NCBI RefSeq assembly: GCF_916618895.1
Contig: NZ_OU745391.1
Location: 1,240,001-1,304,000, forward strand
Direction: 5' to 3'
DNA length: 64,000 nucleotides
Source of the DNA: Pseudoclavibacter sp. Marseille-Q3772
GTDB taxonomy: Bacteria; Actinomycetota; Actinomycetes; Actinomycetales; Microbacteriaceae
Part shown: piece by piece, positions 57,125 through 64,000 of the stretch
How the letters are laid out: each line of letters opens with the position of its first letter
Numbering within the stretch: the stretch's first letter is position 1
Translations under genes and position numbers: made by a program
The notes under the pieces: generated by a model
The model's input: the letters and a program-made list of their open reading frames with translations, nothing else
Database searches by the model: none
Told to the model about the DNA's origin: nothing

Positions 57125-58603
57125 CTAAGCGTCCTGACGCCGACGAGTCACCAGCAAACCTCCGACAATGAGTGCTCCCGCACCAATCACGAGCAGCCCT
57201 GCGACATTCTCAGCACCGGTCTCGGCGAGGCCGTTACCCTTACCGCCGTCGTCAGCCGGCTTGGTTGCCGGAGCAGACTCGGACGGGGTCGACTCGCTCG
57301 GTTTAGTCTCCGCCGGAGTACTCTCGGTCGGAGTCGGTTCCGGGGTGCCCGTCGGTTCCGGGGTCTCGGTCGGAGTCGGTTCCGGGGTGACCGACGGCTC
57401 CGGAGTCTCGGTCGGAGTCGGTTCCGGGGTGCCCGACGGCTCCGGGGTCTCGGTCGGAGTCGGCTCCGGGGTGCCCGACGGTACCGGGGTCTCGGTCGGA
57501 GTCGGCTCCGGGGTGCCCGACGGCTCCGGGGTCTCGGTCGGAGTCGGCTCCTCGACATATACGGTCTGCGCTTCGTCGTCAATATTTTCGTGGGTTGCGA
57601 CTACATCACCATTCGCGTTGAGAAGCTTCTCGAACACAACGAGCTGCTTGCCAGCGTATCCCTCGGGAACATCGAAGGTCACGTTAACAGTGCCCTGCGA
57701 TGCCTTTGGAACGAAGCTCGCCTTGGCCGTAATGCCTGTAGCAACGGGGCCATCGTCAGTCTTTTCCATGAGCTCACCGGTAACGGTGTAGTCCTCACCC
57801 GGAGTAAGACCCTCGAACGTCACCTTGTCGACTACGGTGCCGCCCTCGGCAGCGATGTTCTTATCGCTATCAGCCTGATCCGTCGCACTGGTTGAAAGCT
57901 TCGGTTCTTCGATCTCCTCACCCGTGTCCGGGTTGACGAACTTCGCAGTCAGCAGGTGTTGGTACTTAGCCGCACCGGTGCCTTCCACCTGCGTGAAAAT
58001 TGCGAGGGTTTCCTTCTCGGGGTCCGCCTGCACAAGCGTCACCGGAGCGTCTTTACGACCGGTAAGAATCTCGGTGGCCTCCTTGACATTGGAGGGAACC
58101 TTCGAGTTGAACGTCGCACGGCTGTCAGTGTAGAACCACACGGCGAGCTGTGTAGCAGCTCGGAACTCCGCATCAGTGAGCCCAAGCTTCTCCTGCAGAC
58201 CAGCCTTGTTGACCGGGTAGCCGTTCTTCAGGGCGTTAAGCACACCCTGTTCAGCATCCTCCCGCGGGTTATCGGCGTAGTTCTTCAGAGGCTCTCCAGC
58301 ATTGCGTTCGAAGCGAACCGCTGCATCGTTCGTTGGGAATGGCTTCGAGATGTTGAAGCAGTAGACAATTTCTGACTCATTTGGGACCGGTCCGCCCGAA
58401 TAGTCAACGTCCTCGGGAAACACCACCATAGGATCGATAGAGTTGTAGCTCGGATAGGGTTCTTCCTTGTGGACTACGGGATCAATGACGGCCCGATAGT
58501 GTTCAGCGGCCGGTGTCTCAGCCGCCGCTGACTGAACATTAGGCACGAATAAGGCTGCTGCAGCAACAGCAGCGACGAACAACCTCGAAATCGCTTTTGG
58601 CAT
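57125..58603 (-). CDS. Thioester-domain / VaFE-repeat surface adhesin with LAETG sorting signal
   Basis: 492 residues from ATG 58603, with GGAG five bases upstream. Signal peptide ends near SAAAETPA. A thioester domain spans about 40-190: the Cys is in EIVYCFNIS (Cys82) and the partner Gln in [12 protein letters not shown] (Gln152), which would form an internal Cys-Gln thioester for covalent host-surface binding. One VaFE-type Ig domain (about 235-355) has [20 protein letters not shown] and [14 protein letters not shown] spacer of five 14-residue [13 protein letters not shown] repeats leads to LAETG (459-463), a hydrophobic helix and RRRQDA. Wall-anchored, Gram-positive pilus-like adhesin. 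Confidence 0.93.
   Translation of the reverse strand: MPKAISRLFVAAVAAAALFVPNVQSAAAETPAAEHYRAVIDPVVHKEEPYPSYNSIDPMVVFPEDVDYSGGPVPNESEIVYCFNISKPFPTNDAAVRFERNAGEPLKNYADNPREDAEQGVLNALKNGYPVNKAGLQEKLGLTDAEFRAATQLAVWFYTDSRATFNSKVPSNVKEATEILTGRKDAPVTLVQADPEKETLAIFTQVEGTGAAKYQHLLTAKFVNPDTGEEIEEPKLSTSATDQADSDKNIAAEGGTVVDKVTFEGLTPGEDYTVTGELMEKTDDGPVATGITAKASFVPKASQGTVNVTFDVPEGYAGKQLVVFEKLLNANGDVVATHENIDDEAQTVYVEEPTPTETPEPSGTPEPTPTETPVPSGTPEPTPTETPEPSGTPEPTPTETPEPSVTPEPTPTETPEPTGTPEPTPTESTPAETKPSESTPSESAPATKPADDGGKGNGLAETGAENVAGLLVIGAGALIVGGLLVTRRRQDA
57323..57532. repeat. Five 42 bp tandem repeats inside the adhesin gene
   Basis: CTCGGTCGGAGTCGG recurs at 57323, 57365, 57407, 57449, 57491 and 57533, an exact 42 bp period. 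Each unit encodes 14 residues of the Pro/Thr/Glu wall spacer. Such arrays change copy number by slippage without breaking the frame. Confidence 0.92.
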
Positions 58604-58944
58604 ATACACTCCGGTAGTTTTTTAAGTACGTTCCACTCTGTAGATCAGGTGCGTTCAAGCCAGGCCTCGCCGACAACGATAATGACTGAACCAAACCCAC
58701 TCCGAGCACGTTTGGCCATCAGTTTACTGACAGCCGCGTTCCAAGATAGACCCTGGCAGTGAATAATGCACCTTGTGAATGAAAATCAATCGTTTTACTT
58801 GCGTAACTGATTAGATACGCGTAAAGCAGTGCCGCCAAGGACACACGCCGTTAACTCAGGGTCGTAGCATGGTGTGAATACGTCCGATGCGCTCGGATTA
58901 TTCCCTGTCCGCGCGGCTTTGCCCGCAAACTTCCTGGAGATCAC
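58604..58944. other. Divergent promoter region, adhesin and sulfolipid genes
   Basis: The 341 bp gap is more A/T-rich than its surroundings, with GAATGAAAATCAATCGTTTTAC near 58776 as one candidate regulatory site. No reading frame or long hairpin was recognised. Confidence 0.4.
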
Positions 58945-60174
58945 GTGAAGATCGCAATTCTCGGCGGCGACGGCTTCTGCGGCTGGCCCACCTCGCTACA
59001 CCTGTCGAACCTCGGCCACGATGTTGTCATCGTCGACAACCTGTCTCGCCGCAAGATCGACGAAGAGCTCGGCGCGAACTCCCTCACCCCCATCCGGTCA
59101 ATCGAAGAGCGCATCGCCGCGTGGCAGGAAGTTTCGGGCAAGACGGTCGAGTTCAAGAACATTGACGTCGCACAGGACTACGACGCCCTGCTCAAGCTGA
59201 TCGTCGACGACCAGGTCGACGCCATCATCCACTTTGCCGAACAGCGCGCCGCTCCTTACTCGATGAAGTCGCCGTGGCACAAGCGCTACACCGTCGACAA
59301 CAACGTCAACGCCACCAACAACGTGCTCACGGCCGTCGTCGAGTCGGGCCGCGATGTCCACCTCGTACACCTGGGCACCATGGGCGTGTACGGCTACGGC
59401 ACCGCGGGCATGAAGATCCCCGAGGGCTACCTCGACATTGAGGTGGTCTCCGACGAGGACGAGCAGGGCAACACCACCGAACCGCACCGCGTTCAGCAGC
59501 AGATCCTGTACCCGACCAACCCCGGCTCGGTCTACCACCTCACCAAGGTGCTCGACCAGAACCTGTTCGCGTACTACGCCAAGAACGACCGCCTGCGCAT
59601 CACCGATCTGCACCAGGGCATCGTCTGGGGCACCAACACTCGCGAAACCGCGATGGATGAACGCCTCGTTAACCGCTTCGACTACGACGGCGACTACGGC
59701 ACGGTATTGAACCGTTTCCTCATGCAGGCGGCGGTCGGCTACCCGCTCACGGTACACGGCACCGGCGGCCAGACCCGCGCCTTCATCCACATCCAAGACA
59801 CCGTTCGCTGCATCGAGATTGCGCTGAACAACCCGCCGCAACGCGGCGACCGGGTGATGATCTTCAACCAGATGACCGAAACGCACCGGGTGCGCGACCT
59901 CGCGCAGCTCATTGCAAAGATCGCGGATGCACAGGTCGAGAATGTGCCCAACCCGCGTAACGAGGCGGCCGAGAACGAGCTGCACGTGCGCAATGACACC
60001 TTCCTCGACCTCGGCCTCAACCCAACCAAGCTCGCCGAGGGCCTCCTCCTCGAGGTCACCGACATCGCCCGCAAGTACGCCGATCGCGCCGACCACTCGA
60101 AGATCCCAGCCACCTCACTGTGGACTTCGAACCAACAAGCCGGCGTCCCCGCATCCGTTAACGCCGCGAACTAG
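58945..60174 (+). CDS. UDP-sulfoquinovose synthase (SQD1 type)
   Basis: 409 residues. The extended-SDR cofactor loop is in the SQD1-specific form GGDGFCGWPTSLHLSNLGHD. Sequence order follows plant and bacterial SQD1: NSLTPIRSIEERIAAW, IIHFAEQRAAPYSMKS, LVHLGTMGVYG, YHLTKVLDQNLFAY (catalytic Tyr/Lys), HQGIVWGTNTRET, and GTVLNRFLMQAAVGYPLTVHG. It converts UDP-glucose plus sulfite to UDP-sulfoquinovose. The next gene, 18 bp downstream, encodes the matching lipid transferase. Confidence 0.93.
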   Translation: MKIAILGGDGFCGWPTSLHLSNLGHDVVIVDNLSRRKIDEELGANSLTPIRSIEERIAAWQEVSGKTVEFKNIDVAQDYDALLKLIVDDQVDAIIHFAEQRAAPYSMKSPWHKRYTVDNNVNATNNVLTAVVESGRDVHLVHLGTMGVYGYGTAGMKIPEGYLDIEVVSDEDEQGNTTEPHRVQQQILYPTNPGSVYHLTKVLDQNLFAYYAKNDRLRITDLHQGIVWGTNTRETAMDERLVNRFDYDGDYGTVLNRFLMQAAVGYPLTVHGTGGQTRAFIHIQDTVRCIEIALNNPPQRGDRVMIFNQMTETHRVRDLAQLIAKIADAQVENVPNPRNEAAENELHVRNDTFLDLGLNPTKLAEGLLLEVTDIARKYADRADHSKIPATSLWTSNQQAGVPASVNAAN

Positions 60175-60192
60175 CCGCCCCGAAAGTTCACC

Positions 60193-61464
60193 ATGCGCAT
60201 CGCACTATTCACCGAGGTCTTCCTACCGAAGATCGACGGTGTGGTCACGCGTGTACTGCGCACGGTCGAAGAGCTGGCGGCGCTCGGCCACGAGGTGCTG
60301 ATCTTCGCCCCCGGAAACCCACCCAGCCACTACGCCGGCCAGCGGGTAATCCGGGTGAACTCGGTGCCAATGCGCCCCTGGTATCCCGAGCTCAAAGTGG
60401 GCCTTGCAACCCCGCGCATCGCCCGCGAGATGGAGCAGTTTGCGCCGCATGTGGTTCACCTCGTGAACCCGGTTGTGTTGGCTGCGTACGGCGCCCTGTC
60501 GGCGGCTCGTCGCGATTTGCCCATGCTCGCGAGTTTCCACACTGACACGCCGCAGTATGCGGATGCATTGGGTCTCGGTCCGATTCGGAAGGTCGGCACC
60601 GAGTACCTGCGCCGCATCCACAATCTCGCCGAGGTCAATCTGTGTACCTCGCCGCAGATGGTGGAGCGCGCCGAGCATCTCGGCTTCGAGCGCGTGGACC
60701 TTTGGCCGAAAGCGATCGATACCGCGAACTACCGGCCGGATCGCGCCAGCCAGCAGATGCGCGAACTGCTCACCGACGGCCATCCGAACGACAAGCTCAT
60801 GATCTACGTGGGCCGCATGTCGAAGGAAAAGAACCTGCGAGCGCTCCTCGGCCCGTTACGCGCGCTGCAGGATCGCGGCGTGCGCTTAGCGATGGTCGGA
60901 TCCGGTCCCGATCGCGCCGAGCTCGAACGCGACTTTGCCGGCACCAACACGGTGTTCACCGGCTATATGTCCGGGGATGCATTGGCTTCGGCGTTTGCGT
61001 CCGCAGATGTGTTCGCGTTCCCGTCGACGACGGAAACTCTCGGGTTCGTGGCGCTCGAGTCGATGGCTTCCGGCGTGCCCGTAGTGGGTGCGCGTGCCGG
61101 CGGCATTCCCTTTGCCGTCTCCGAGGGACGCTCGGGGCTGCTATTCAACCCGGCCTCCGAACAGGATTTCATCGCGCAACTCGACCGGCTGCTGTTCGAC
61201 GATGAGCTTCGCCGCACGATGGGCACCGCCGCGCGCGAGGAAGCGCTCGAAAGCTCGTGGCGAGCGGCAACGGAACGCCTGGTCGAGCTCTACGAACTCG
61301 CCATCGATCGGCACTGGCGACGGGCAAACTCCCTGCACACCTATTCGCTCCCGATGCGCCTGTTTGGCCGGCCGTTGCCGCGCCCGCGCGATCTAGCCCC
61401 GGCACTGACCCACACCGGAGATCGAAAAGTTCCCCAAACTCAACAAGACCCCTCCGTAGGTTGA
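60193..61464 (+). CDS. Family 4 glycosyltransferase, SQD2/SqdX-like
   Basis: 423 residues. N-lobe start FTEVFLPKIDGVVTRVLRTV is shared by SQD2/SqdX and PimB-type enzymes. Then come FHTDTPQYAD, YVGRMSKEKNLRALLGPLRA and the donor loop ETLGFVALESMASGVPVVGA with EX7E. Coupled 18 bp after the SQD1-type gene, so the simplest role is transfer of sulfoquinovose to diacylglycerol at the inner membrane face. A mannosyltransferase role is the alternative by sequence alone. Confidence 0.9.
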   Translation: MRIALFTEVFLPKIDGVVTRVLRTVEELAALGHEVLIFAPGNPPSHYAGQRVIRVNSVPMRPWYPELKVGLATPRIAREMEQFAPHVVHLVNPVVLAAYGALSAARRDLPMLASFHTDTPQYADALGLGPIRKVGTEYLRRIHNLAEVNLCTSPQMVERAEHLGFERVDLWPKAIDTANYRPDRASQQMRELLTDGHPNDKLMIYVGRMSKEKNLRALLGPLRALQDRGVRLAMVGSGPDRAELERDFAGTNTVFTGYMSGDALASAFASADVFAFPSTTETLGFVALESMASGVPVVGARAGGIPFAVSEGRSGLLFNPASEQDFIAQLDRLLFDDELRRTMGTAAREEALESSWRAATERLVELYELAIDRHWRRANSLHTYSLPMRLFGRPLPRPRDLAPALTHTGDRKVPQTQQDPSVG

Positions 61465-61583
61465 TTCCAAGTCATCTTTTTGATGTGGATCGCTACGTTC
61501 AACCCGTTACTGGGTGCGTTCAATCATGTTTGGCCGTTATGGTGCAGGCGAACGTTTGTTACACAACAGAACTTGGAGTCCTT

Positions 61584-62066
61584 ATGAAAACCCTTCGCAA
61601 GCTCGCTGTAATCCCCGCACTTGCTGCCGCACTCTCGATGGCTGCCTGCTCCGGTATGGGCCGCCCCTCGGTCAGTGACCTGCAGGAGGCGATGAAGGTC
61701 GGTCTGGAAAAGAGCGGCAACCCGATGCTCGGTCAGCTCGATGATGACGTCACGGACAAGCTCACGCAGTGCATGGCCGAGAAGTTCCACGACTCGGACC
61801 TCAAGGACGAAACCCTGCGGAAGGCTGTTGAAGCGGCCAAGAAGGGTGAAGAGGTCGCCGAGGTTGACCCGGAAGAAAAGAAGAAGGCTGAAGAGATCTC
61901 GCAGAACGCTGGTATGGAATGCGCAGAGAAGTTCTCTGATGAGATCATGGGCGGCATGGGCGGCGGCATGGACGGTGGCGCCAACGGCGGCATGGACGGC
62001 GGCGCCAACGGCGGCATGGACGGCGGCGCCACCGACGGATCCAACGGCATCAACCTGGGCGGTTAA
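61584..62066 (+). CDS. Small lipoprotein with Gly/Met-rich C-terminal repeats
   Basis: 160 residues from ATG 61584, with GGAG six bases upstream. Lipobox MAAC gives a lipidated Cys at about 22. The middle is a charged helix pair with two further Cys (LTQCMAEKF, AGMECAEKFS). The C-terminus is three copies of GGMDGGAN (24 bp units) after MGGMGGGMD. No family was recognised. Met/Asp spacing would suit a metal role, but this is a guess. A hairpin and a second small lipoprotein gene follow. Confidence 0.75.
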   Translation: MKTLRKLAVIPALAAALSMAACSGMGRPSVSDLQEAMKVGLEKSGNPMLGQLDDDVTDKLTQCMAEKFHDSDLKDETLRKAVEAAKKGEEVAEVDPEEKKKAEEISQNAGMECAEKFSDEIMGGMGGGMDGGANGGMDGGANGGMDGGATDGSNGINLGG

Positions 62067-62083
62067 TTTCGATACCTCATACT

Positions 62084-62121
62084 GAATGCCGGGTCACGCA
62101 GCAACGCGTGGCCCGGCATTC
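62084..62121 (+). terminator. Stem-loop between two small lipoprotein genes
   Basis: Arms 62084-62099 and 62106-62121 (GAATGCCGGGTCACGC) pair at 15 of 16 positions with a 6 nt loop. A U-tract is lacking, so termination may be partial and the downstream lipoprotein gene may be cotranscribed. Confidence 0.7.
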
Positions 62122-62138
62122 GTGAGAAAGGATCGCCC

Positions 62139-62483
62139 ATGCGCTTGCGTCGCTACTCGCTGGTTCCCGCCATTGCCGGCGCACTGGCGCTCACTTCCTG
62201 CGCACTCGTACCCGAGGACGCCATGCATGATGTGCTGGTGACGGCCGTGCAAGAGCGATTCGAGCAGCTCGGCGACGCGGTGAACGTCACTCGCGAGCAG
62301 GCCGAATGCGTAGTGCAGAAACTCGACCAGCAGGGCGTATCGCTCGGACAGCTGCCGAAGATCATCGAAGATCTCTCCAAGGGCGATACGTCGAATGTGT
62401 CTGCCATCGGCAACAAACTCAACGACGCGGCAGCCAGCTGCGGTATCTCCACCGAACACACCACGGCGCCGCCAACAAACTAG
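62139..62483 (+). CDS. Small lipoprotein, related to its upstream neighbour
   Basis: 114 residues from ATG 62139 after AAAGGA. Hydrophobic leader ending LALTSC gives a lipid Cys at about 21. Two other Cys lie in QAECVVQKLDQQG and AAASCGIS. Helical and charged, like residues 30-130 of the preceding lipoprotein (both have a pair of Cys about 50-60 residues apart), suggesting a duplicated family. Function unknown. Confidence 0.75.
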   Translation: MRLRRYSLVPAIAGALALTSCALVPEDAMHDVLVTAVQERFEQLGDAVNVTREQAECVVQKLDQQGVSLGQLPKIIEDLSKGDTSNVSAIGNKLNDAAASCGISTEHTTAPPTN

Positions 62484-62549
62484 CCGCAGCCAACCGGCCG
62501 TACAGGCACGAGCGGGTACCGCATCCGATACCCGCCCGCGCGACGCAGG

Positions 62550-63758
62550 TTACGCCTGCAGCGCCGTCAACCGCGTCGTCGCATCCAGGCCGCGGATCTG
62601 CTCAAGCGCCGCCTCAGGAACACCGTTCGTGCAATCGGTCACCACATAGCCGTACCCACCACGGGTCGCCAGCTGCTGGCTGTCAATGTTGACGCCGTGC
62701 TCACCGAGCACCGAGTTCACCGTTGCCATCACGCCGGGAACATTGCGGTGCAGGTGCAATAGGCGCGTACCCTGCTGGATGCGGTCCAAGCTCACTTCCG
62801 GCAGGTTCACAGACATGTAGGTGGATCCGGTCTGGACGTAGTCTCGGAACTTACCGGATACGAACCGGCCGATGTCCTCCTGCGCCTCGGCGGTTGAACC
62901 ACCGATGTGCGGGGTGAGGATCACGTTCGGGATGCCCTGCAGCGGGGAGACAAACTCGTCACCCTGCTTCTTCGGCTCCTTCGGGTACACATCCAGACCG
63001 GCGCCGGCGATGTGGCCAGAGAGCAGGTTGTCGCGCAGCGCGTCGATGTCGACGACGTGGCCGCGTGACAGGTTGAGGAACAGCGAGCGCGGACGCATTT
63101 TCGCGAAGGTCTCTGCGTTAAACAGGTTGGTGTTCTCGGGGCGTCCGTCGACGTGTACCGAGATCGTCTCAACCGTGCTCAGCAGCTCATCGAGGCTATT
63201 GCAGCGCGTGGCGTTACCGAGCGCGAGCCGGTCGACGACGTCGTAGAAGTAGACGTTCATGCCGAGCGATTCGGCGAGCACGGACAGCTGCGAACCGATG
63301 TTTCCGTAGCCGACGATACCGAGGGAACGGCCGCGCACTTCATGCGAGCCCTTGGCTGTCTTGCTCCACACACCGCCATGCATATTACTGCTGTGATCGC
63401 CGAGGTGGCGCGCGAGGTTGATGATCTCACCGATGGCGAGCTCGACCACCGAGCGGGTGTTCGAGTAGGGCGCGTTAAACACCACGATCGAATGCTCCGC
63501 GGCCGCATCCAGATCGATCTGGTTGGTACCGATGCTGAACGCACCGATGGCGAGCAGTTCGGGGAGAGACTCGATCACGCGTCGCGTGGCCTGCGTCTTC
63601 GATCGAATGCCGAGCAGCTGCACCCCCTGAGCGGCCTCAATGAGTTCGTTCTCGTCGAGGGCGCCCTTGCGGGTCTCAACCTCGATGCCCTGGCTGGCGA
63701 GGAGACGTTCGGCTTCTGGGTGAATGTTTTCTAGGAGCAGCGCTTTCACCCTTGCCAT
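62550..63758 (-). CDS. serA: D-3-phosphoglycerate dehydrogenase
   Basis: 402 residues from ATG 63758. Short SerA of the E. coli type with one C-terminal ACT domain. The NAD site is LGIVGYGNIGSQLSVLAE, followed by FLNLSRGHVVDIDAL and the catalytic His in LTPHIGGSTAEAQEDIG. The ACT domain (about 325-402) has LHLHRNVPGVMATVNSVLGE and likely binds serine as inhibitor. First step of serine synthesis. The extra in-frame residues to 63782 lack a ribosome site. Confidence 0.95.
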   Translation of the reverse strand: MARVKALLLENIHPEAERLLASQGIEVETRKGALDENELIEAAQGVQLLGIRSKTQATRRVIESLPELLAIGAFSIGTNQIDLDAAAEHSIVVFNAPYSNTRSVVELAIGEIINLARHLGDHSSNMHGGVWSKTAKGSHEVRGRSLGIVGYGNIGSQLSVLAESLGMNVYFYDVVDRLALGNATRCNSLDELLSTVETISVHVDGRPENTNLFNAETFAKMRPRSLFLNLSRGHVVDIDALRDNLLSGHIAGAGLDVYPKEPKKQGDEFVSPLQGIPNVILTPHIGGSTAEAQEDIGRFVSGKFRDYVQTGSTYMSVNLPEVSLDRIQQGTRLLHLHRNVPGVMATVNSVLGEHGVNIDSQQLATRGGYGYVVTDCTNGVPEAALEQIRGLDATTRLTALQA

Positions 63759-63799
63759 TGTAGTTCGGCACGATGGATGCACAGCCCCGCGTCGATTCG

Positions 63800-64000
63800 T
63801 TACGTCGCGGTCGGCAGCGTGACCGTGATCTGCAGGCCGCCGTCGTCATTCGGTTCGATCGCCAGCGTGCCATCCGAGTGCTCGACGATTGCCTGCACGA
63901 TCGACAGGCCGAGTCCGCGGTTTGCCCCGCCAGTGCGTCCCTTCGTGGTCTTGAACGGTTCCGTGAGCTGTTCGATTTGGGCGGATGCGATCGGCTCGCC
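63800..64000 (-). CDS. Sensor histidine kinase, C-terminal fragment
   Basis: The last 66 residues of a protein entering from the right edge. The ATP-binding (HATPase_c) G2 motif region RGLGLSIVQAIVEHSDG is clear, followed by the final strand LQITVTLPT. The preceding LTEPFKTTKGRTGG is the F-box/loop. This end is characteristic of two-component kinases; the sensor part and partner regulator lie outside the window. Confidence 0.88.
   Translation of the reverse strand, partial: GEPIASAQIEQLTEPFKTTKGRTGGANRGLGLSIVQAIVEHSDGTLAIEPNDDGGLQITVTLPTAT

Overview
The window is GC-rich actinobacterial chromosome, most like Micrococcales / Microbacteriaceae. The lineage markers are a NucS mismatch endonuclease, a dnaK-grpE-dnaJ-hspR heat-shock operon with HAIR operators, three cell-wall proteins with LAxTG (sortase class E type) sorting signals, a DUF3151 protein, a maltokinase of the Mak/Pep2 type, and dense GGATGCG/CGCATCC heptamers. 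No rRNA, tRNA, CRISPR array, prophage or transposase gene was seen. Two genes are cut by the window ends: a PutA-like protein at the left and a sensor histidine kinase at the right.

Layout. 1-4.2 kb: PutA-like protein, HemD-like protein, and a small membrane-protein cluster (DUF3618, holin-like, YtxH-like). 4.2-11.6 kb: M13 peptidase, MATE transporter, NucS, glycosyltransferase, HAD phosphatase and VanY-type carboxypeptidase. 11.8-16.2 kb: HspR, DnaJ, GrpE and DnaK with two HAIR boxes upstream. 16.3-24.6 kb: surface-anchored nuclease/phosphatase, aldonolactone oxidase, chorismate mutase, DeoC, GNAT enzyme, ThiD/PdxK-type kinase, PurA and DUF3151. 25-27.2 kb: FMN riboswitch followed by a RibX/RibY-type riboflavin permease and binding lipoprotein. 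27.2-30.3 kb: TrmH-family methyltransferase, exonuclease III, PyrE and a membrane-anchored septum-formation-like protein. 30.1-35.2 kb: an accessory-looking block of AraC and TetR regulators, two short-chain oxidoreductases and a serine-hydrolase lipoprotein. 35.6-37.8 kb: N-domain-less ClpB with its own HAIR box. 38.4-39.3 kb: lytic transglycosylase.

39.6-48.6 kb is the most distinctive region. Six genes on the minus strand encode a cluster-9 metal-type ABC importer (binding lipoprotein, ATPase, permease) together with three surface or membrane-anchored proteins. All four extracytoplasmic proteins carry the same actinobacterial surface domain (TIGR03769-like, 'choice-of-anchor M'), which is even inserted inside the binding protein. 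A Zur-box-like dyad lies upstream of the first gene. 49-64 kb: PutP-type symporter, SRPBCC protein, maltokinase, NUDIX hydrolase, RsmC-like methyltransferase, a thioester-domain/VaFE-repeat adhesin, a UDP-sulfoquinovose synthase plus SQD2-like glycosyltransferase pair (sulfolipid synthesis), two small lipoproteins, SerA and the histidine kinase end.

The intergenic DNA is unusual. At least four sequence families of long inverted repeats occupy gaps between genes. The largest family has twelve full units, each exactly 57 bp between outer arms, in five clusters between 37.9 and 55.3 kb and none in the first 37 kb. A second family has three 73-74 bp copies with TCAGAACTGTCACCAA ends. These, and the metal-transport island, are the best candidates for undescribed biology here.
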